From: an uncultured cyanobacterium
Lineage (GTDB): Bacteria > Cyanobacteriota > Vampirovibrionia > Vampirovibrionales > JAGQHJ01
Direction: 5' to 3'
Length of the DNA: 60,574 bases
NCBI GenBank assembly: GCA_937922745.1
Contig: CALAJO010000092.1
Coordinates: 1 to 60,574 of the forward strand
The notes below the pieces were generated by a model that was given only the letters and a program-made list of their open reading frames with translations, had not been told where the DNA came from and did no database searches. The first letter of the stretch is position 1. The number at the start of each line of letters is the position of its first letter. Below, piece after piece: positions 39,220-47,155 of this stretch. Made by a program: the position numbers and the translations under genes.

Positions 39220-40650
39220 ATGCAGCGTGCTTTATCCGCCATTTTTAGTAGAGAGCCATTTAGTGCAAGCCGAAATTTTCTAATTACTGCCATTTTCTGG
39301 CTGGTCTTCGGTACGTCAATCGGTCTAATTGCGTCCATGCAGTTTACAGCGCCTGACGCGCTTGCGGGCGTTGCCCAGTTATCCTTCGGCCGTTTGCGGC
39401 CGGTGCATATCAATGCTGTTTTAATTGGCTGGCTCTCGATGGGTTATGCCGCTTGTATGTTTTACATTATCCCGGTTTTAGTGGGCCGTAAAGGCATCTG
39501 GAGCGAGCTGCTCGGCAATATCACCATGGTTGCCTGGAATGTGATGATGGTGGTCGGGATTTTTGGCTTGCTCAATGGCGATACCGAGGCGCGTGAATAT
39601 GCCGAGTTAGCCGGTACCGTCCAGATGGGTAGTACGTCCATTCAGATTCTGGATTGGATTGTTTTGGTTGCGCTGCTGCTGCTGGCGGTCAATGCCTGGA
39701 TGACGGTTATGACCGGGGCGGAAAAGAAATGGTACGTTTCAATCTGGTACTTCTTAGGCGCCCTGTTTTGGTTCCCCATTATTTATATTATCGGCAACCG
39801 GGCGTTTGTTCAGTTGGAAGGTTTGAATGACGCGATTACCGGTTGGTTTTATGGTCACAACATCTTGGGGATGTGGTTTACCGTCGGTGGTGTCGGTATT
39901 ATGTACTACCTGCTGCCCAAGTTTACAGGCAATCCGCTTTATAGCCACACGCTTTCCATGATTGGGTTTTGGACTATCGGCATGTTCTATGCCCCGACTG
40001 GGACGCACCATATTCTGCAGTCTCCGGTTCCGGAGTGGTTGAAATCCGTTGCGGTTATTTCCAGTGTCTTTCTTTTGGTTCCGGTACTAACCGTACTCAC
40101 CAACTTCTTTATGACGATGAAGGGTAAATGGCACACCGCTACCGAGCATATTCCGCTGCGTTTTGCGATTGCTGGCGGGATTGCTTACCTTTTAACCTGT
40201 ATCCAGGGCCCGTTCCAGGCAACCCGTTCGATTAACTGGTATCTGCACTTTTCCAACTGGGTTGTAGGTCACGCCCACTTGGCGTTGCTGGCGACCTTCT
40301 CCTTCTTTGTGTTTGCGGCCACCTATTACATGATTCCCAAGATGACGGGCCGCAAAATGTACAGCAAGCGCCTTGCCGTCTGGCACTTCTGGCTCACCCT
40401 TTATGGCTGGATCATCATGATGCTGTCTCTGACCATTGCGGGGCTGGTTCAGGCTGCCGGTTGGCACCACGGTATCCCAGTCGATCAGTGGGTTATTGAA
40501 CTGGAGCCTTACTGGATTATCCGCTCCATTTCCGGTGTGATGATTGTCCTGGGGCAGATTCTGTTTATGTTTAACGTGTATAAAACCGTATTCAGTCCCG
40601 AACAGTGTGAGGAGCTGCCACACTCTCCCACAGGGGTGGTTTATGTATAG
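39220..40650 (+). CDS. ccoN: cbb3-type cytochrome c oxidase subunit I, CcoN
   Basis: CcoN is the 12-helix catalytic subunit of the C-family heme-copper oxidase, which reduces O2 to water. The 476-aa product has the copper ligands in YGHNILG (His213) and THH (263-264), with the cross-linked Tyr of the C family six residues before the first His of that pair (MFYAPTGTHH). It also has the heme histidines of VVGHAHLALLA. PVHINAVLIGWLSMG near the N-terminus carries the low-spin heme His. Start ATG 39220 follows AAGGAG. It heads a one-strand cluster that runs to 47377. Direct fusion to CcoO, seen in some lineages, is absent. Confidence 0.95.
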   Translation: MQRALSAIFSREPFSASRNFLITAIFWLVFGTSIGLIASMQFTAPDALAGVAQLSFGRLRPVHINAVLIGWLSMGYAACMFYIIPVLVGRKGIWSELLGNITMVAWNVMMVVGIFGLLNGDTEAREYAELAGTVQMGSTSIQILDWIVLVALLLLAVNAWMTVMTGAEKKWYVSIWYFLGALFWFPIIYIIGNRAFVQLEGLNDAITGWFYGHNILGMWFTVGGVGIMYYLLPKFTGNPLYSHTLSMIGFWTIGMFYAPTGTHHILQSPVPEWLKSVAVISSVFLLVPVLTVLTNFFMTMKGKWHTATEHIPLRFAIAGGIAYLLTCIQGPFQATRSINWYLHFSNWVVGHAHLALLATFSFFVFAATYYMIPKMTGRKMYSKRLAVWHFWLTLYGWIIMMLSLTIAGLVQAAGWHHGIPVDQWVIELEPYWIIRSISGVMIVLGQILFMFNVYKTVFSPEQCEELPHSPTGVVYV

Positions 40651-40697
40651 TCAGGTAATTGTGCGGAGAATAGGAAAGGAAGAGAGGACTTTCGCCA

Positions 40698-41639
40698 ATG
40701 AGAATTAATTACTTTGTTGCCGGTGGTTTTGTTGTCCTCATCTTTTTGGTCATCATTTTTGTAACCACGGTCTTACCTGCAAGTACATTTAAGCCCACTG
40801 CAACCCCTGCGGCCCACAAGTACACACCAATGGAACTGGCAGGCCGCAATATTTACCGCCGAGAAGGTTGCTTCTACTGCCATACGCAGTTTGTTCGCTA
40901 CCAGGACCGGGAGTCCGGCGAAATGGTTTTAGCAGGCGACTACATGTACGAAACGCCCCACGTCCTGGGTACGGAAAGAACCGGCCCTGATCTCTCCAAC
41001 ATTGGCGGCAAGTACGCCGATGGCTGGCACCGGGCCCACCATGACAATCCTAGAAAAGTAAAACCCGGTTCCATTATGCCCAGTTACTCCTATTTAACGG
41101 AGAAAGAAAAAGAGCAGCTCATTGCGTATCTGCAAACCCTGGGTGCGGGTCGTAAAATGACGTCCTGGGTGGTTCCCCCGCAAGAATTGCAAGACGAGTA
41201 CGAGCATGTTAAAGCCTTTGTTAACGTGAATTCATCTGCGGCCGCTAACTCCGGTAAAGGTATCTTTATGCAGAACTGTGCGCAGTGCCACGGTATGACG
41301 GGCGAAGGAAACGGCCCGGTCAGTGCGACCATGATTAAGAAGCCGGCAAACTTTACCCGTCCTTTCTATACGCAATACTCTGATGCAATGTGGTATTACC
41401 GCGTCAAGGAAGGTGTCCCGGGAACCAGAATGCCTCGCTGGGGCAAAACACTAGGTCGTGAACAGATGCTTTACCTGGTTGCGTTCTTAAAGACGCTGCC
41501 GAAAGATACACAAACGGTTCAGGAGGAGATCACCTCCTTGAAACAATTGGATAACCCGGTTGATCTGGATGACAACTACAAATATGTCGACCAGGCCGCT
41601 GAAAGATATGGCGCAAGCAGAAATGAGGCATTTAAATAA
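40698..41639 (+). CDS. ccoO: CcoO fused to an extra cytochrome c domain (CcoO-P like)
   Basis: A 313-aa membrane cytochrome c. Residues 1-30 are the CcoO membrane anchor. The CcoO domain follows with NIYRREGCFYCHTQFVR (heme site C58-C61-H62), ERTGPDLSNIGGKYADGWH, and SIMPSYSYL containing the axial Met. A second c-type domain begins near residue 180 with CAQCHGMTGEGNGP (C194-C197-H198) and a late TRMPRWG giving its axial Met. Ordinary CcoO has one heme c. The added domain resembles one of the two heme domains normally found in CcoP. It follows ccoN by 47 bases and its stop overlaps the ccoS start (TAATG). Confidence 0.92.
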   Translation: MRINYFVAGGFVVLIFLVIIFVTTVLPASTFKPTATPAAHKYTPMELAGRNIYRREGCFYCHTQFVRYQDRESGEMVLAGDYMYETPHVLGTERTGPDLSNIGGKYADGWHRAHHDNPRKVKPGSIMPSYSYLTEKEKEQLIAYLQTLGAGRKMTSWVVPPQELQDEYEHVKAFVNVNSSAAANSGKGIFMQNCAQCHGMTGEGNGPVSATMIKKPANFTRPFYTQYSDAMWYYRVKEGVPGTRMPRWGKTLGREQMLYLVAFLKTLPKDTQTVQEEITSLKQLDNPVDLDDNYKYVDQAAERYGASRNEAFK

Positions 41640-41809
41640 TGTGTCCCAATTGTTTTCCTTCTGTCGAAGGACTCGCGCCCGGTTATATCCTTGCCCTTCT
41701 GATTTGCGGGTTGTTTTTTGCAGTCGCTGTTGGTGCGATGTTTATTGCATCCCGCTCAGGACACCTGGATAATCTGGAAGATAGTAAATACCGCATGTTG
41801 GATGATTAG
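41639..41809 (+). CDS. ccoS: cbb3 oxidase maturation protein CcoS
   Basis: A 56-aa protein with one membrane helix (YILALLICGLFFAVAVGAMF) followed by SRSGHLDNLEDSKYRMLDD. That ending matches the CcoS signature (SGQFDDLE-x-x-x-x-R-I/M-L-x-D-D). CcoS is needed for inserting heme and copper into CcoN. An extra MCPNCFP start with two cysteines is unusual. Its ATG overlaps the CcoO stop codon, so translation is likely coupled. Confidence 0.88.
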   Translation: MCPNCFPSVEGLAPGYILALLICGLFFAVAVGAMFIASRSGHLDNLEDSKYRMLDD

Positions 41810-41824
41810 GCCGGAGAGAACGCA

Positions 41825-41998
41825 ATGAGTGAAAAAGATATTGAACAAGATCAGCTGATTACGGAACACATCCGTGAGCAAAGCGAGTTTGCCGAATTCG
41901 AAATCGGTAAACATCGTGTTCCCTGGTTTTTATGGGTGTTCTTTGCCTTGATTATCAGCTGGGCTTCTATTTCCTGGGTTAAGTTTTTCGGCTATTAG
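41825..41998 (+). CDS. Detached CcoP-like membrane anchor, 57 aa
   Basis: A 57-aa protein with an acidic N-terminus and one membrane helix in FEIGKHRVPWFLWVFFALIISWASISW. The pattern polar-x-P-W-F-L-W-x-F-x-A-x-I-I-W recalls the N-terminal anchor of CcoP (D-N-P-L-P-x-W-W-x-W-x-F-x-x-T-I). No heme motif is present. It stands directly ahead of a diheme cytochrome c lipoprotein. This suggests that the anchor and heme domains of a CcoP-type subunit are encoded as separate genes. It could also be a CcoQ/H-like small subunit. Confidence 0.65.
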   Translation: MSEKDIEQDQLITEHIREQSEFAEFEIGKHRVPWFLWVFFALIISWASISWVKFFGY

Positions 41999-42009
41999 GT
42001 GACGACAGC

Positions 42010-42852
42010 ATGCAGAACAAGATGAACCGTTTTAAACCTCTTCTTCCTTCGGCCTTTATCCTAGGCCTGGTTTTCACCTTTTCACTCACCGCCTGTGTCT
42101 CTGAGCGCAATGTGACTCAGAAGGAATTGATTCAACGGCCTTTGCTCAATGCCGAACTCAATACGGAAGATTTTGCTTTCCCTTCCCGTCCGCCAAGATT
42201 GAGCAAGGGAAAAGTGATTTTCGAGCAGAATTGCAATACCTGTCACGCCGGTATTTCGTACGACAAAATTAAGGATGAGAAGCCGATTGACACGTACTTA
42301 ATGCTCACTCGAGGGGATAAAGGCCATCCCAAGTTCCCGAAGCTAACGCGTGACCAGCGTTGGGAAGCGCTTTTCTACGCCCGTCACTTGGCAGGGGAAA
42401 GTGATATCCAGAATAAGGAGATTGCCGCTATTTTCGGGGCTAATTGTGCAGTTTGTCACGGCTCTAAAGGTTTTGCCGATGGCCCGTTACATTCTGGCCA
42501 TGCCTCGGCTCACGAGTTGGGTATGGCTCCGGTGAAAGGCGCGTTTAACCCCCCGCCGGCGAACTTCCACAGTTATTACCGGATGTATAACCGAACCAAC
42601 GACATTTTGGTCAAGAATATCAAGGAAGGTCTCTATCCATCGGGCATGCCGGCCTGGGATGGTGTCTATGACAAGGATAAAAACGTCACATTTGATGACG
42701 CGCTGATTCTGGATCTCGTAAAATATATTCGCGGGTTTGCCATTGAAAACGATCTTTCTGCTGAAGAAGAGAGCAAACCTAATGCCGAACAAAAAGGCGG
42801 CGACAAGGAAATCAGTGCTTTGCCGAAGAACAGCGGCAAGATGGAGAACTAA
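42010..42852 (+). CDS. Diheme cytochrome c lipoprotein
   Basis: A 280-aa exported cytochrome. The signal peptide ends at FSLTACVSERN, a lipobox with Cys29. There are two heme sites, CNTCH (C75-C78-H79) and CAVCHGSKGFADGP (C146-C149-H150), with candidate axial Met residues in YPSGMPAWDG and earlier. The C-terminal 35 residues are hydrophilic. Its place between the oxidase and the Rieske gene suggests it shuttles electrons from the Rieske/cytochrome b part to CcoO, like a cytochrome c1/CcoP hybrid. It belongs to the class of cytochromes sometimes tied to alternative bc complexes. Confidence 0.9.
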   Translation: MQNKMNRFKPLLPSAFILGLVFTFSLTACVSERNVTQKELIQRPLLNAELNTEDFAFPSRPPRLSKGKVIFEQNCNTCHAGISYDKIKDEKPIDTYLMLTRGDKGHPKFPKLTRDQRWEALFYARHLAGESDIQNKEIAAIFGANCAVCHGSKGFADGPLHSGHASAHELGMAPVKGAFNPPPANFHSYYRMYNRTNDILVKNIKEGLYPSGMPAWDGVYDKDKNVTFDDALILDLVKYIRGFAIENDLSAEEESKPNAEQKGGDKEISALPKNSGKMEN

Positions 42853-42857
42853 TCACG

Positions 42858-43445
42858 ATGAATCGACGTACTTTTCTAAAATTCATATTGAGCTTGCCTC
42901 TTTTTGGCGCGTTGCTTTTGTCTGTTTCACCGTTATTCCGCTATCTCAAACCAACTGCCGGCGCATTTCCGGAAGGATTGGTTTCGAAGCCGGATAGCCC
43001 TGTTCGTGTTCGAAATATTACCTTTCCGCTATCTGCTTTTCCGCAGCCCTGGGTCGTGCAGGAATTTGTTTTCGAGCAAAAGAATCCGGAATACACTCGT
43101 GCAGGCGCCCAGATTAGCCGTATTCCGGGGTTTGCATTGAGGATTCCTGGCAAAGGTGCGGATGATTACCAATTTGTTGTATACAGCAGGATTTGCCCCC
43201 ATATGGGATGTATTTTCCGTTATGTGCCGGATCCAAACGAAGCGGCAACCGGATTCAACTACAGGCCGCCTGAAGGCACCCCCGTGTTTGCCTGCCCGTG
43301 CCACTTGAGTGTTTTCGATCCGCTTCAGGAAGGAAAAGTGGTAAGTGGGCCTGCACCGAGGCCACCGCGCTATTTCAATTTTGAAATTGATAAAGGTTCC
43401 CAAACCCTGGTTATATCTGATGTTGAGTCTGGGGGTATTGCTTAA
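42858..43445 (+). CDS. Rieske [2Fe-2S] protein
   Basis: A 195-aa Rieske subunit that takes electrons from quinol at the cytochrome b Qo site. It starts with NRRTFLKFILSLPLFGALLLS, a twin-Arg-like membrane anchor. The cluster ligands are in CPHMGC (C113, H115) and CPCHLSVFDP (C146, H149); the disulfide cysteines C118 and C148 are both kept, as in high-potential Rieske centres. A long insert separates the two motifs. It lies 5 bases after the diheme cytochrome and directly abuts the first cytochrome b, the usual petC-petB order. Confidence 0.94.
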   Translation: MNRRTFLKFILSLPLFGALLLSVSPLFRYLKPTAGAFPEGLVSKPDSPVRVRNITFPLSAFPQPWVVQEFVFEQKNPEYTRAGAQISRIPGFALRIPGKGADDYQFVVYSRICPHMGCIFRYVPDPNEAATGFNYRPPEGTPVFACPCHLSVFDPLQEGKVVSGPAPRPPRYFNFEIDKGSQTLVISDVESGGIA

Positions 43446-44876
43446 ATGTCTGCCACAATGATGACCCGCGCGACAGAGTCGATGAACAAGGCCGTCAAAT
43501 ATGTCACGGATCGTTTTGATAAGTTGGACGTCTTTGATGAAACCAAAACGGATTTGCAAGCGTCTTCTCCCTGGTACCAATTGGGAAGCCTGACCTATTT
43601 ATTCTGGATTATTACGGTTGTTACCGGGTTAACCCTGGTTTGTTTCTATATTCCCACTACTTTCCAAGCGTATGACTCCATTATTGCCATTCGTGAAAAC
43701 GTCATTTTGGCCATTATTCGAGGCATCCATAAATATGGTGGGGATGCCATCATTATTGCGGCAACCCTAAAGGTGTACCGGATGTGGTTCCGGGCCGAGT
43801 ACAAGAATAAAGGTGAATTCTCCTTTATTCTTGCAATGATCATCCTGGTTGCGGCAATGTATTCCGGCTTGACGGGTTATCTTCTCATTTGGAACCAGCG
43901 CGCGTTCTGGGCAACCAAGATTTTCGGGACATTCCCCACATACCTGGATATTCGCCCAGCCGTTTCAAACTGGTTCGTGCCTGAAATTACCGGTTTCATT
44001 ACGCAGACAATCGGCGATTTAACCAACCAGGGTAAGAATACCTCCCAGATTCTGCTTGGCGGAACCTCTATCGGCCAGGCAACCATGACGCGGTTCTATT
44101 CGCTGCACTTTGGCATTAGCTTAATTGCCCTGGTTATTTCGGAGTTGTATTTCTATAAAAATCGTTTCAAGCGCATTAACGTCAACCGTTGGGTTGTGTT
44201 AATGAGTATTGCTGTCCTTGCCTTTATCGCGGTTATATTACCTGCTGAAATGGGAAGTCGGGCTAACCCGGAGGTCACTCCGTTGCCGATTCTGTCCGAC
44301 TGGTACTTCCTGGCGCTTTACCAACTGTTAAAGTATATGGATCCCTATTGGGCAACGATCTGGACAGTCGGTATTCCCTTTATTACCATTGCTTTGGCTT
44401 TTCTTGACTTTGGCCCTGAGAAAGATCCCTGGAAGCGGCCGATCTTTACCATGGCTGCGATCATTGGATTTATTGATTTTATCGTTTTCTCGGTTTTGAT
44501 TATTCTGAATATTGCGGATATCAACCGCGATCCGCCGTGGTGGTATGCGCAGATGATTGTGATGATGACGATTGCCGAACTCTGGCACTTTGGTCTCTAT
44601 AAACAGATTAAAGTATGGCTATTCTGGGTCATCCCGAATTTGCTCCTGAGTGGTTGGTACTTCTTCTTGTTAGTTTGTCCCAAACCTCAGTTGCCAGATG
44701 CACTGACGTGGATTTACAGCAACAATCCGGCGGTTCATCCCCAAGGGTTTGATATTGCCGGGCATCCCTGGATTACAATGTGGTTTGTATTCTCATTAGC
44801 GATGACGTTACTGACATTTTTGCTAATGAAAATCGCCAACCCCGGGACACAACCTTCTGAGGTGAAGGCTGCATGA
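43446..44876 (+). CDS. Cytochrome b lacking both heme bH ligands
   Basis: A 476-aa cytochrome b with the b6 and subunit-IV parts in one chain. In the second helix the first heme His is present (GIHKYGGD, His95), but the partner 14 residues later is Lys109 (TLKVYRM). In the fourth helix the first His is present (SLHFGI, His221), but the position 14 later is Tyr235 (SELYFYK). By the bc1 rule, the first of each pair ligates bL and the second bH, so bL ligands remain and bH ligands are both gone. The Qo motif reads SDWYFLALYQLL in place of PEWY. The ends overlap the next gene as ATGA. A pseudo-enzyme is unlikely given the tight operon. Confidence 0.9.
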   Translation: MSATMMTRATESMNKAVKYVTDRFDKLDVFDETKTDLQASSPWYQLGSLTYLFWIITVVTGLTLVCFYIPTTFQAYDSIIAIRENVILAIIRGIHKYGGDAIIIAATLKVYRMWFRAEYKNKGEFSFILAMIILVAAMYSGLTGYLLIWNQRAFWATKIFGTFPTYLDIRPAVSNWFVPEITGFITQTIGDLTNQGKNTSQILLGGTSIGQATMTRFYSLHFGISLIALVISELYFYKNRFKRINVNRWVVLMSIAVLAFIAVILPAEMGSRANPEVTPLPILSDWYFLALYQLLKYMDPYWATIWTVGIPFITIALAFLDFGPEKDPWKRPIFTMAAIIGFIDFIVFSVLIILNIADINRDPPWWYAQMIVMMTIAELWHFGLYKQIKVWLFWVIPNLLLSGWYFFLLVCPKPQLPDALTWIYSNNPAVHPQGFDIAGHPWITMWFVFSLAMTLLTFLLMKIANPGTQPSEVKAA

Positions 44877-45142
44877 CAGGGCGCAGTTGGAGATGGTGGA
44901 TAACCTTTGTGTTTTCCACCTATACCCTTTCCGAAGTGTTTAAGGCTTCACGCCTTTTAACCTCTGGAGTTGTAACCCCGGGAATCGTTGCTTCCCTGAT
45001 TATATGGGGACTGTTGCTCATCGGTAGTTTTCTTGTCCTGGGTTACGATTCCTATGTCAAGGATAAAGCTGCCGGACGCGTTGTCCACCAAATCTGGATT
45101 TTTGAGAAATTCTACAAGTTTGCTCATCGGGAGAATTGTTAA
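44873..45142 (+). CDS. Small membrane protein of the respiratory cluster, 89 aa
   Basis: An 89-aa protein with two hydrophobic segments (about 8-24, and ASLIIWGLLLIGSFLVLGY near 40-58). A soluble end follows, with conserved-looking aromatics (HQIWIFEKFYKFAH). It starts inside the stop of the first cytochrome b (ATGA), which implies coupled translation and a stoichiometric subunit. I do not recognise a family. It could be a structural helix subunit standing in for PetL/PetG-type peptides. Confidence 0.7.
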   Translation: MTGRSWRWWITFVFSTYTLSEVFKASRLLTSGVVTPGIVASLIIWGLLLIGSFLVLGYDSYVKDKAAGRVVHQIWIFEKFYKFAHRENC

Positions 45143-45144
45143 AT

Positions 45145-45378
45145 ATGCCAATTAATCAGTTAATTCGATTATCCGGCGCCGCATTGATCTCGTTATTTGC
45201 GTTAATTGCCCTGTATCAAATGTTTACAGCCGAATCCAGGACGGCAACCGAGTTCACGGATTATTTTCAGTGGGCTCTGTATGCGGGTTTGATTTTTCTG
45301 GCTGTAGGTGCCGCGCTAACCTTGTTCGACAAGGATGACGATGTGCTGACCGATTATAAAGATGAAACCAGGAAATAG
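45145..45378 (+). CDS. Small membrane protein of the respiratory cluster, 77 aa
   Basis: A 77-aa protein with two predicted helices (LIRLSGAALISLFALIALY and FQWALYAGLIFLAVGAALTLF) and an acidic C-terminus (DKDDDVLTDYKDE). ATG 45145 follows GGGAGA; a TTG at 45136 would overlap the previous gene. No family is recognised. It sits between the two cytochrome b genes. Confidence 0.7.
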   Translation: MPINQLIRLSGAALISLFALIALYQMFTAESRTATEFTDYFQWALYAGLIFLAVGAALTLFDKDDDVLTDYKDETRK

Positions 45379-45391
45379 GAGATAAACGAAC

Positions 45392-46546
45392 GTGAGCCAG
45401 GCGACGACGAATGTATATGCGGGCATCATTGCTCAGTTTCAAAGGCTAACGCTGTTTATCGAGCGTATCCTCAACAGTACCTTTTCCCAGAAGTATAATC
45501 CCTTTTATTATCACGGGGCGCTCCCGAACTTCTTTCTTTGGGTACTCTTTATTTCGGGCTTGCTTTTGTTTGCGTATTACAATCCTACCTTGGAAGGTGC
45601 ATACCCATCCTTGGAGTATATGACGAAGCAAATTCCATCAGGTGCGTTGTTTAGAGCCCTTCACCGCTATGCTGCCGATGGGATGATGATCTTTGTCTTG
45701 CTGCACTTTTTCCGGGTCTGGTTTACCGATCGCTATCGGGAGTATCGTATTTTACCCTGGATTACGGGTGTTATTCTGATTACGGTTTTATACCTTGCCG
45801 GTTTAACTGGTTATATGCTGATTTGGGATTCCGAATCGGTTGCTTTGACTTACATGACGGTAAACTTCCTCAACAGTATTCCTGGTATCGGGTCGTCTCT
45901 CGCTTCACTGCTGATTGGCGGAGACATTGTCACCGACTATACATTGACGCGTTACTTATTCCTCCACCTCGGGATTCCGGCGTCTATGCTGTTTCTGCTG
46001 TGGTGGCACTATCTCCGGATTACCCGCCCAGTAACTAATGCTCCGCTGGTTCTGAACCTGATGCTGTTTGGTGGTCTGCTGGTGGCGTGTGGTTTGTGGC
46101 CCGTTGGTATTGGCGAGGCACCGAACCTGGCAACGCCAAGTGCCAGCATTGAAGTGGACTGGCTGTATATGTTGCCGCATGGGATGTTAGCCAATGGCGC
46201 GAGCCCCTTCCTGGCGTGGGTTGTCTTGCTGGGTATCCCGGTTGCGATGCTGCTGCTGCCCTACTTGCAGAAAAAGCAATTCCGCGGCCAGTTTGCTCAG
46301 GTTGTCAATGAGAATTGTACCGGCTGTTCGCTGTGTTATCATGATTGCCCGTACGAAGCCATTGAGATGATGGACAGGGACGATGATACCCGCTTTAAGC
46401 GGATAGCGGTGGTTGATCCGGGGCGTTGCGCCAACTGCGGTTTGTGTGTTGGGGCATGTGCCTTCAAGGCAATCGAAATCCCGCGGATGAATACCGAACG
46501 AGTCTTTAAGGAAATTCAAGTTGCATTAGGGAGCGCACAATCGTGA
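45392..46546 (+). CDS. Cytochrome b fused to a C-terminal 2[4Fe-4S] ferredoxin
   Basis: A 384-aa fusion. Residues 1-300 form a cytochrome b with all four heme ligands: His91 and His105 (ALHRYAADGMMIFVLLHFFR), His192 and His206 (LHLGIPASMLFLLWWHYLR). The Qo-like motif is degenerate (VDWLYMLPHGM). Residues 305-384 form a bacterial-type ferredoxin with two full motifs, CTGCSLCYHDCP (C309, C312, C315, C319) and CANCGLCVGACA (C346, C349, C352, C356). The GTG start abuts the preceding gene by 13 bases. The ferredoxin should lie on the cytoplasmic side near heme bH, offering a path between heme bH and a soluble electron partner. The 3' end overlaps the MvhD gene as GTGA. Confidence 0.93.
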   Translation: MSQATTNVYAGIIAQFQRLTLFIERILNSTFSQKYNPFYYHGALPNFFLWVLFISGLLLFAYYNPTLEGAYPSLEYMTKQIPSGALFRALHRYAADGMMIFVLLHFFRVWFTDRYREYRILPWITGVILITVLYLAGLTGYMLIWDSESVALTYMTVNFLNSIPGIGSSLASLLIGGDIVTDYTLTRYLFLHLGIPASMLFLLWWHYLRITRPVTNAPLVLNLMLFGGLLVACGLWPVGIGEAPNLATPSASIEVDWLYMLPHGMLANGASPFLAWVVLLGIPVAMLLLPYLQKKQFRGQFAQVVNENCTGCSLCYHDCPYEAIEMMDRDDDTRFKRIAVVDPGRCANCGLCVGACAFKAIEIPRMNTERVFKEIQVALGSAQS

Positions 46547-46989
46547 ATCAGCGAAGAAAATTAAAAGTCGTTGCGCTTGTTTGCGAGCGGAGTGTCGACT
46601 TCAAAGACAAGCTGGACAACGCCCATTATATGAGCGAGTGTCCCGATGTGAATGTGATCCAGTTGCCGTGTAGTGGGCAAATTCAACCGGCGATGATTGA
46701 GGCTGCCTTAAAAGGCGGTGCGGATGGCATTATTACTACGGGCTGCCGTATCGGCGATTGCCACTATCGAGAAGGGAACAAGTTCCTTAGAGCCCGCATT
46801 CTGGGAGAGCGCCAGCCTAAGCTTAGGGCCAGCGTTGATCGCAAGCGGCTTCAGGCCTACTGGTTATCGGCGCTGGAATATCACCGGTTTAAGGAAATGG
46901 CGGGCGAATTTGTCGAGTTCCTGTCTGGCTACCAGCCTGAGACCCCACAGAAGCCTGAAAAGAAAGCTCCCTCAAAAGCCGCCGAGTAG
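46543..46989 (+). CDS. MvhD/FlpD-type [2Fe-2S] subunit
   Basis: A 148-aa protein of the methyl-viologen hydrogenase delta (FlpD) family. Visible motifs are VIQLPCSGQIQPAMIEAALKGGADGI, TTGCRIGDCHYREGN and a late YWLSALEYHRFKEM. In methanogens and sulfate reducers this module passes electrons between a dehydrogenase and HdrA/Qmo proteins. The usual N-terminal C-x-x-C segment is changed: an early Cys in LVCERSV and one in SECPD remain. The last 20 residues are Lys/Pro-rich. Its GTG start overlaps the ferredoxin-cytochrome b stop. No HdrA is in the window. It could be the docking point for a soluble flavoprotein. Confidence 0.88.
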   Translation: MNQRRKLKVVALVCERSVDFKDKLDNAHYMSECPDVNVIQLPCSGQIQPAMIEAALKGGADGIITTGCRIGDCHYREGNKFLRARILGERQPKLRASVDRKRLQAYWLSALEYHRFKEMAGEFVEFLSGYQPETPQKPEKKAPSKAAE

Positions 46990-47004
46990 TTTGGAGAGAA
47001 TAAT

Positions 47005-47130
47005 ATGCGAGCCCCAAAACCCGATGAACAACATGAGGTCAGTTTATTCGTCAGATATATCTGGTTTTATGTTTTCTTCTTTTTTCTTCTTTTTATGATT
47101 GCCAGTTTTGGTTTGATTGCGGAAGCGTAA
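47005..47130 (+). CDS. Small single-helix membrane protein, 41 aa
   Basis: A 41-aa peptide: polar start MRAPKPDEQHEV, then one very hydrophobic helix (IWFYVFFFFLLFMIASFGLI). GGAGAG lies before the ATG. It sits 15 bases after the MvhD gene on the same strand. It resembles small accessory subunits of oxidases in size only. Confidence 0.6.
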   Translation: MRAPKPDEQHEVSLFVRYIWFYVFFFFLLFMIASFGLIAEA

Positions 47131-47155
47131 GCGTAAACGGAGTGGATTTTGATTT

